NCBI GenBank assembly: GCA_003222675.1 | Contig: QHWT01000046.1 | Coordinates: 1 to 49,579, forward strand | Direction of reading: 5' to 3' | DNA: 49,579 nt | Origin: Acidobacteriota bacterium | GTDB lineage: Bacteria; Acidobacteriota; Vicinamibacteria; Vicinamibacterales; 2-12-FULL-66-21 | In this document: positions 49,148 through 49,579 of the stretch, piece by piece | Layout: each line of letters starts with the position of its first letter | Position numbering within the stretch: position 1 is the stretch's first letter | Translations under genes and position numbers: made by a program | The notes under the pieces: model-generated | What the model saw: only the letters and a program-made list of their open reading frames with translations | The model's database searches: none | Told to the model about the DNA's origin: nothing

Positions 49148-49579
49148 TCAGCGTTCGCATCCACGGCTGGATCGCCCGACTTCATTATCTGTCTGTTCCA
49201 CATCTGTCTGTTCCACGACGCGCGTGAGTGGCAGTCGCACCGTGAAAGTACTACCGCGGTCGGCCCCGTTGGTTCGCGCGGTGATCGTACCGTCGTGCAA
49301 CTGCACCAGCCGGCGTGCGAGCGACAGACCGATGCCCAGTCCCGGTCCTTCTGCCGATCGCCGCGTAAACGGCTCGAAGATCTCGGCGAGCTGGGACGGA
49401 TCGATCCCGTGGCCATCGTCACGCACTTCCACTCGCGCCCAGCCGGATTCGACCGACGACGCGATGTTGATATGCCCGCCGGGCGGCGTGTAACGCGACG
49501 CGTTATGGAGAAGATTGGAAAAGACCTGCTGCAGGCGAGTTGGATCGCCGCTCACTATCGGCGACACCGCCGAGGGCTT
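49148..49579 (-). CDS. Histidine kinase, C-terminal ATPase domain (partial)
   Basis: The 5' part lies beyond the window edge at 49579; about 143 residues are visible. They form the HATPase domain: RLQQVFSNLLHNASRYTPPG (N box), VEVRDDGHGIDP (G1), FTRRSAEGPGLGIGLSLARR (F and G2 boxes), GSTFTVRLPL. A GTG at 49567 is in frame but is not the true start. The tail contains VEQTDVEQTD, from a 15-base duplication. The gene ends 114 bases upstream of cheR on the same strand, so the two are probably linked in function. Confidence 0.88.
   Translation of the reverse strand, partial: KPSAVSPIVSGDPTRLQQVFSNLLHNASRYTPPGGHINIASSVESGWARVEVRDDGHGIDPSQLAEIFEPFTRRSAEGPGLGIGLSLARRLVQLHDGTITARTNGADRGSTFTVRLPLTRVVEQTDVEQTDNEVGRSSRGCER
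49187..49216. repeat. 15-base tandem duplication in the kinase 3' end
   Basis: Two exact copies of ATCTGTCTGTTCCAC, in frame, encode the repeated VEQTD of the kinase tail. Confidence 0.9.

Overview
The window reads as a high-GC chromosomal segment from the phylum Acidobacteriota, most likely class Vicinamibacteria. Four long MacB/FtsX-type permeases without an ATPase partner, of the ADOP type (acidobacterial duplicated orphan permease), lie beside two PadR regulators. A secreted von Willebrand A protein of the acidobacterial type is also present. This placement rests on family recognition, not on a phylogenetic marker, because no rRNA or tRNA gene was recognised.

Left part (1-19.7 kb). A PadR regulator and two orphan permeases form a tight + strand block. 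A beta-barrel-like protein, a decayed fusion of a YCII/DGPF gene with an ECF sigma factor gene, a third permease with a clean 19-residue gap, a VWA protein, a DinB-like protein and a PEGA protein follow. Then come an OmpR/histidine kinase pair and a second PadR/permease pair on the - strand. Short palindromic repeats and heptamer arrays sit in several gaps.

Middle part (20-32.2 kb). pntA2-pntB (transhydrogenase membrane subunit and beta subunit, with no alpha-1 gene nearby) and a stand-alone receiver protein face a nine-gene - strand operon, 31027 down to 22521. The operon encodes a PQQ alcohol dehydrogenase with the lanthanide-type Asp pair (XoxF-like), its XoxJ-like binding protein, a c-type cytochrome, caa3-type oxidase subunits II, I and III, a small membrane protein, the assembly factor CtaG and a terminal lipo-cytochrome c. 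Most junctions overlap by a few bases. On paper this is a complete electron path from an alcohol to oxygen. An ArsR regulator and a histidine phosphatase lie upstream on the same strand.

Right part (32.3-46.1 kb). Ten intact + strand genes plus a decayed receiver gene, most joined by 4-base ATGA overlaps, encode two sugar-nucleotide epimerases, a B12-binding radical SAM enzyme, five glycosyltransferases (four of one CgeB-like family), a sugar nucleotidyltransferase, an ABC exporter and a SAM methyltransferase; a glycosidase-like protein with permuted barrel order follows after a 53-base gap. I read this as an undescribed glycoconjugate or oligosaccharide assembly-and-export locus. The window ends with a CheB-like methylesterase, a convergent CheR-PAS-coiled-coil protein, and the C-terminal part of a histidine kinase cut by the window edge.

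A theme of its own is repeat invasion. Heptamer arrays with a shared ACC 3' end and two palindromic (REP-like) families lie in gaps and also extend, or seem to extend, the N or C termini of at least three proteins.
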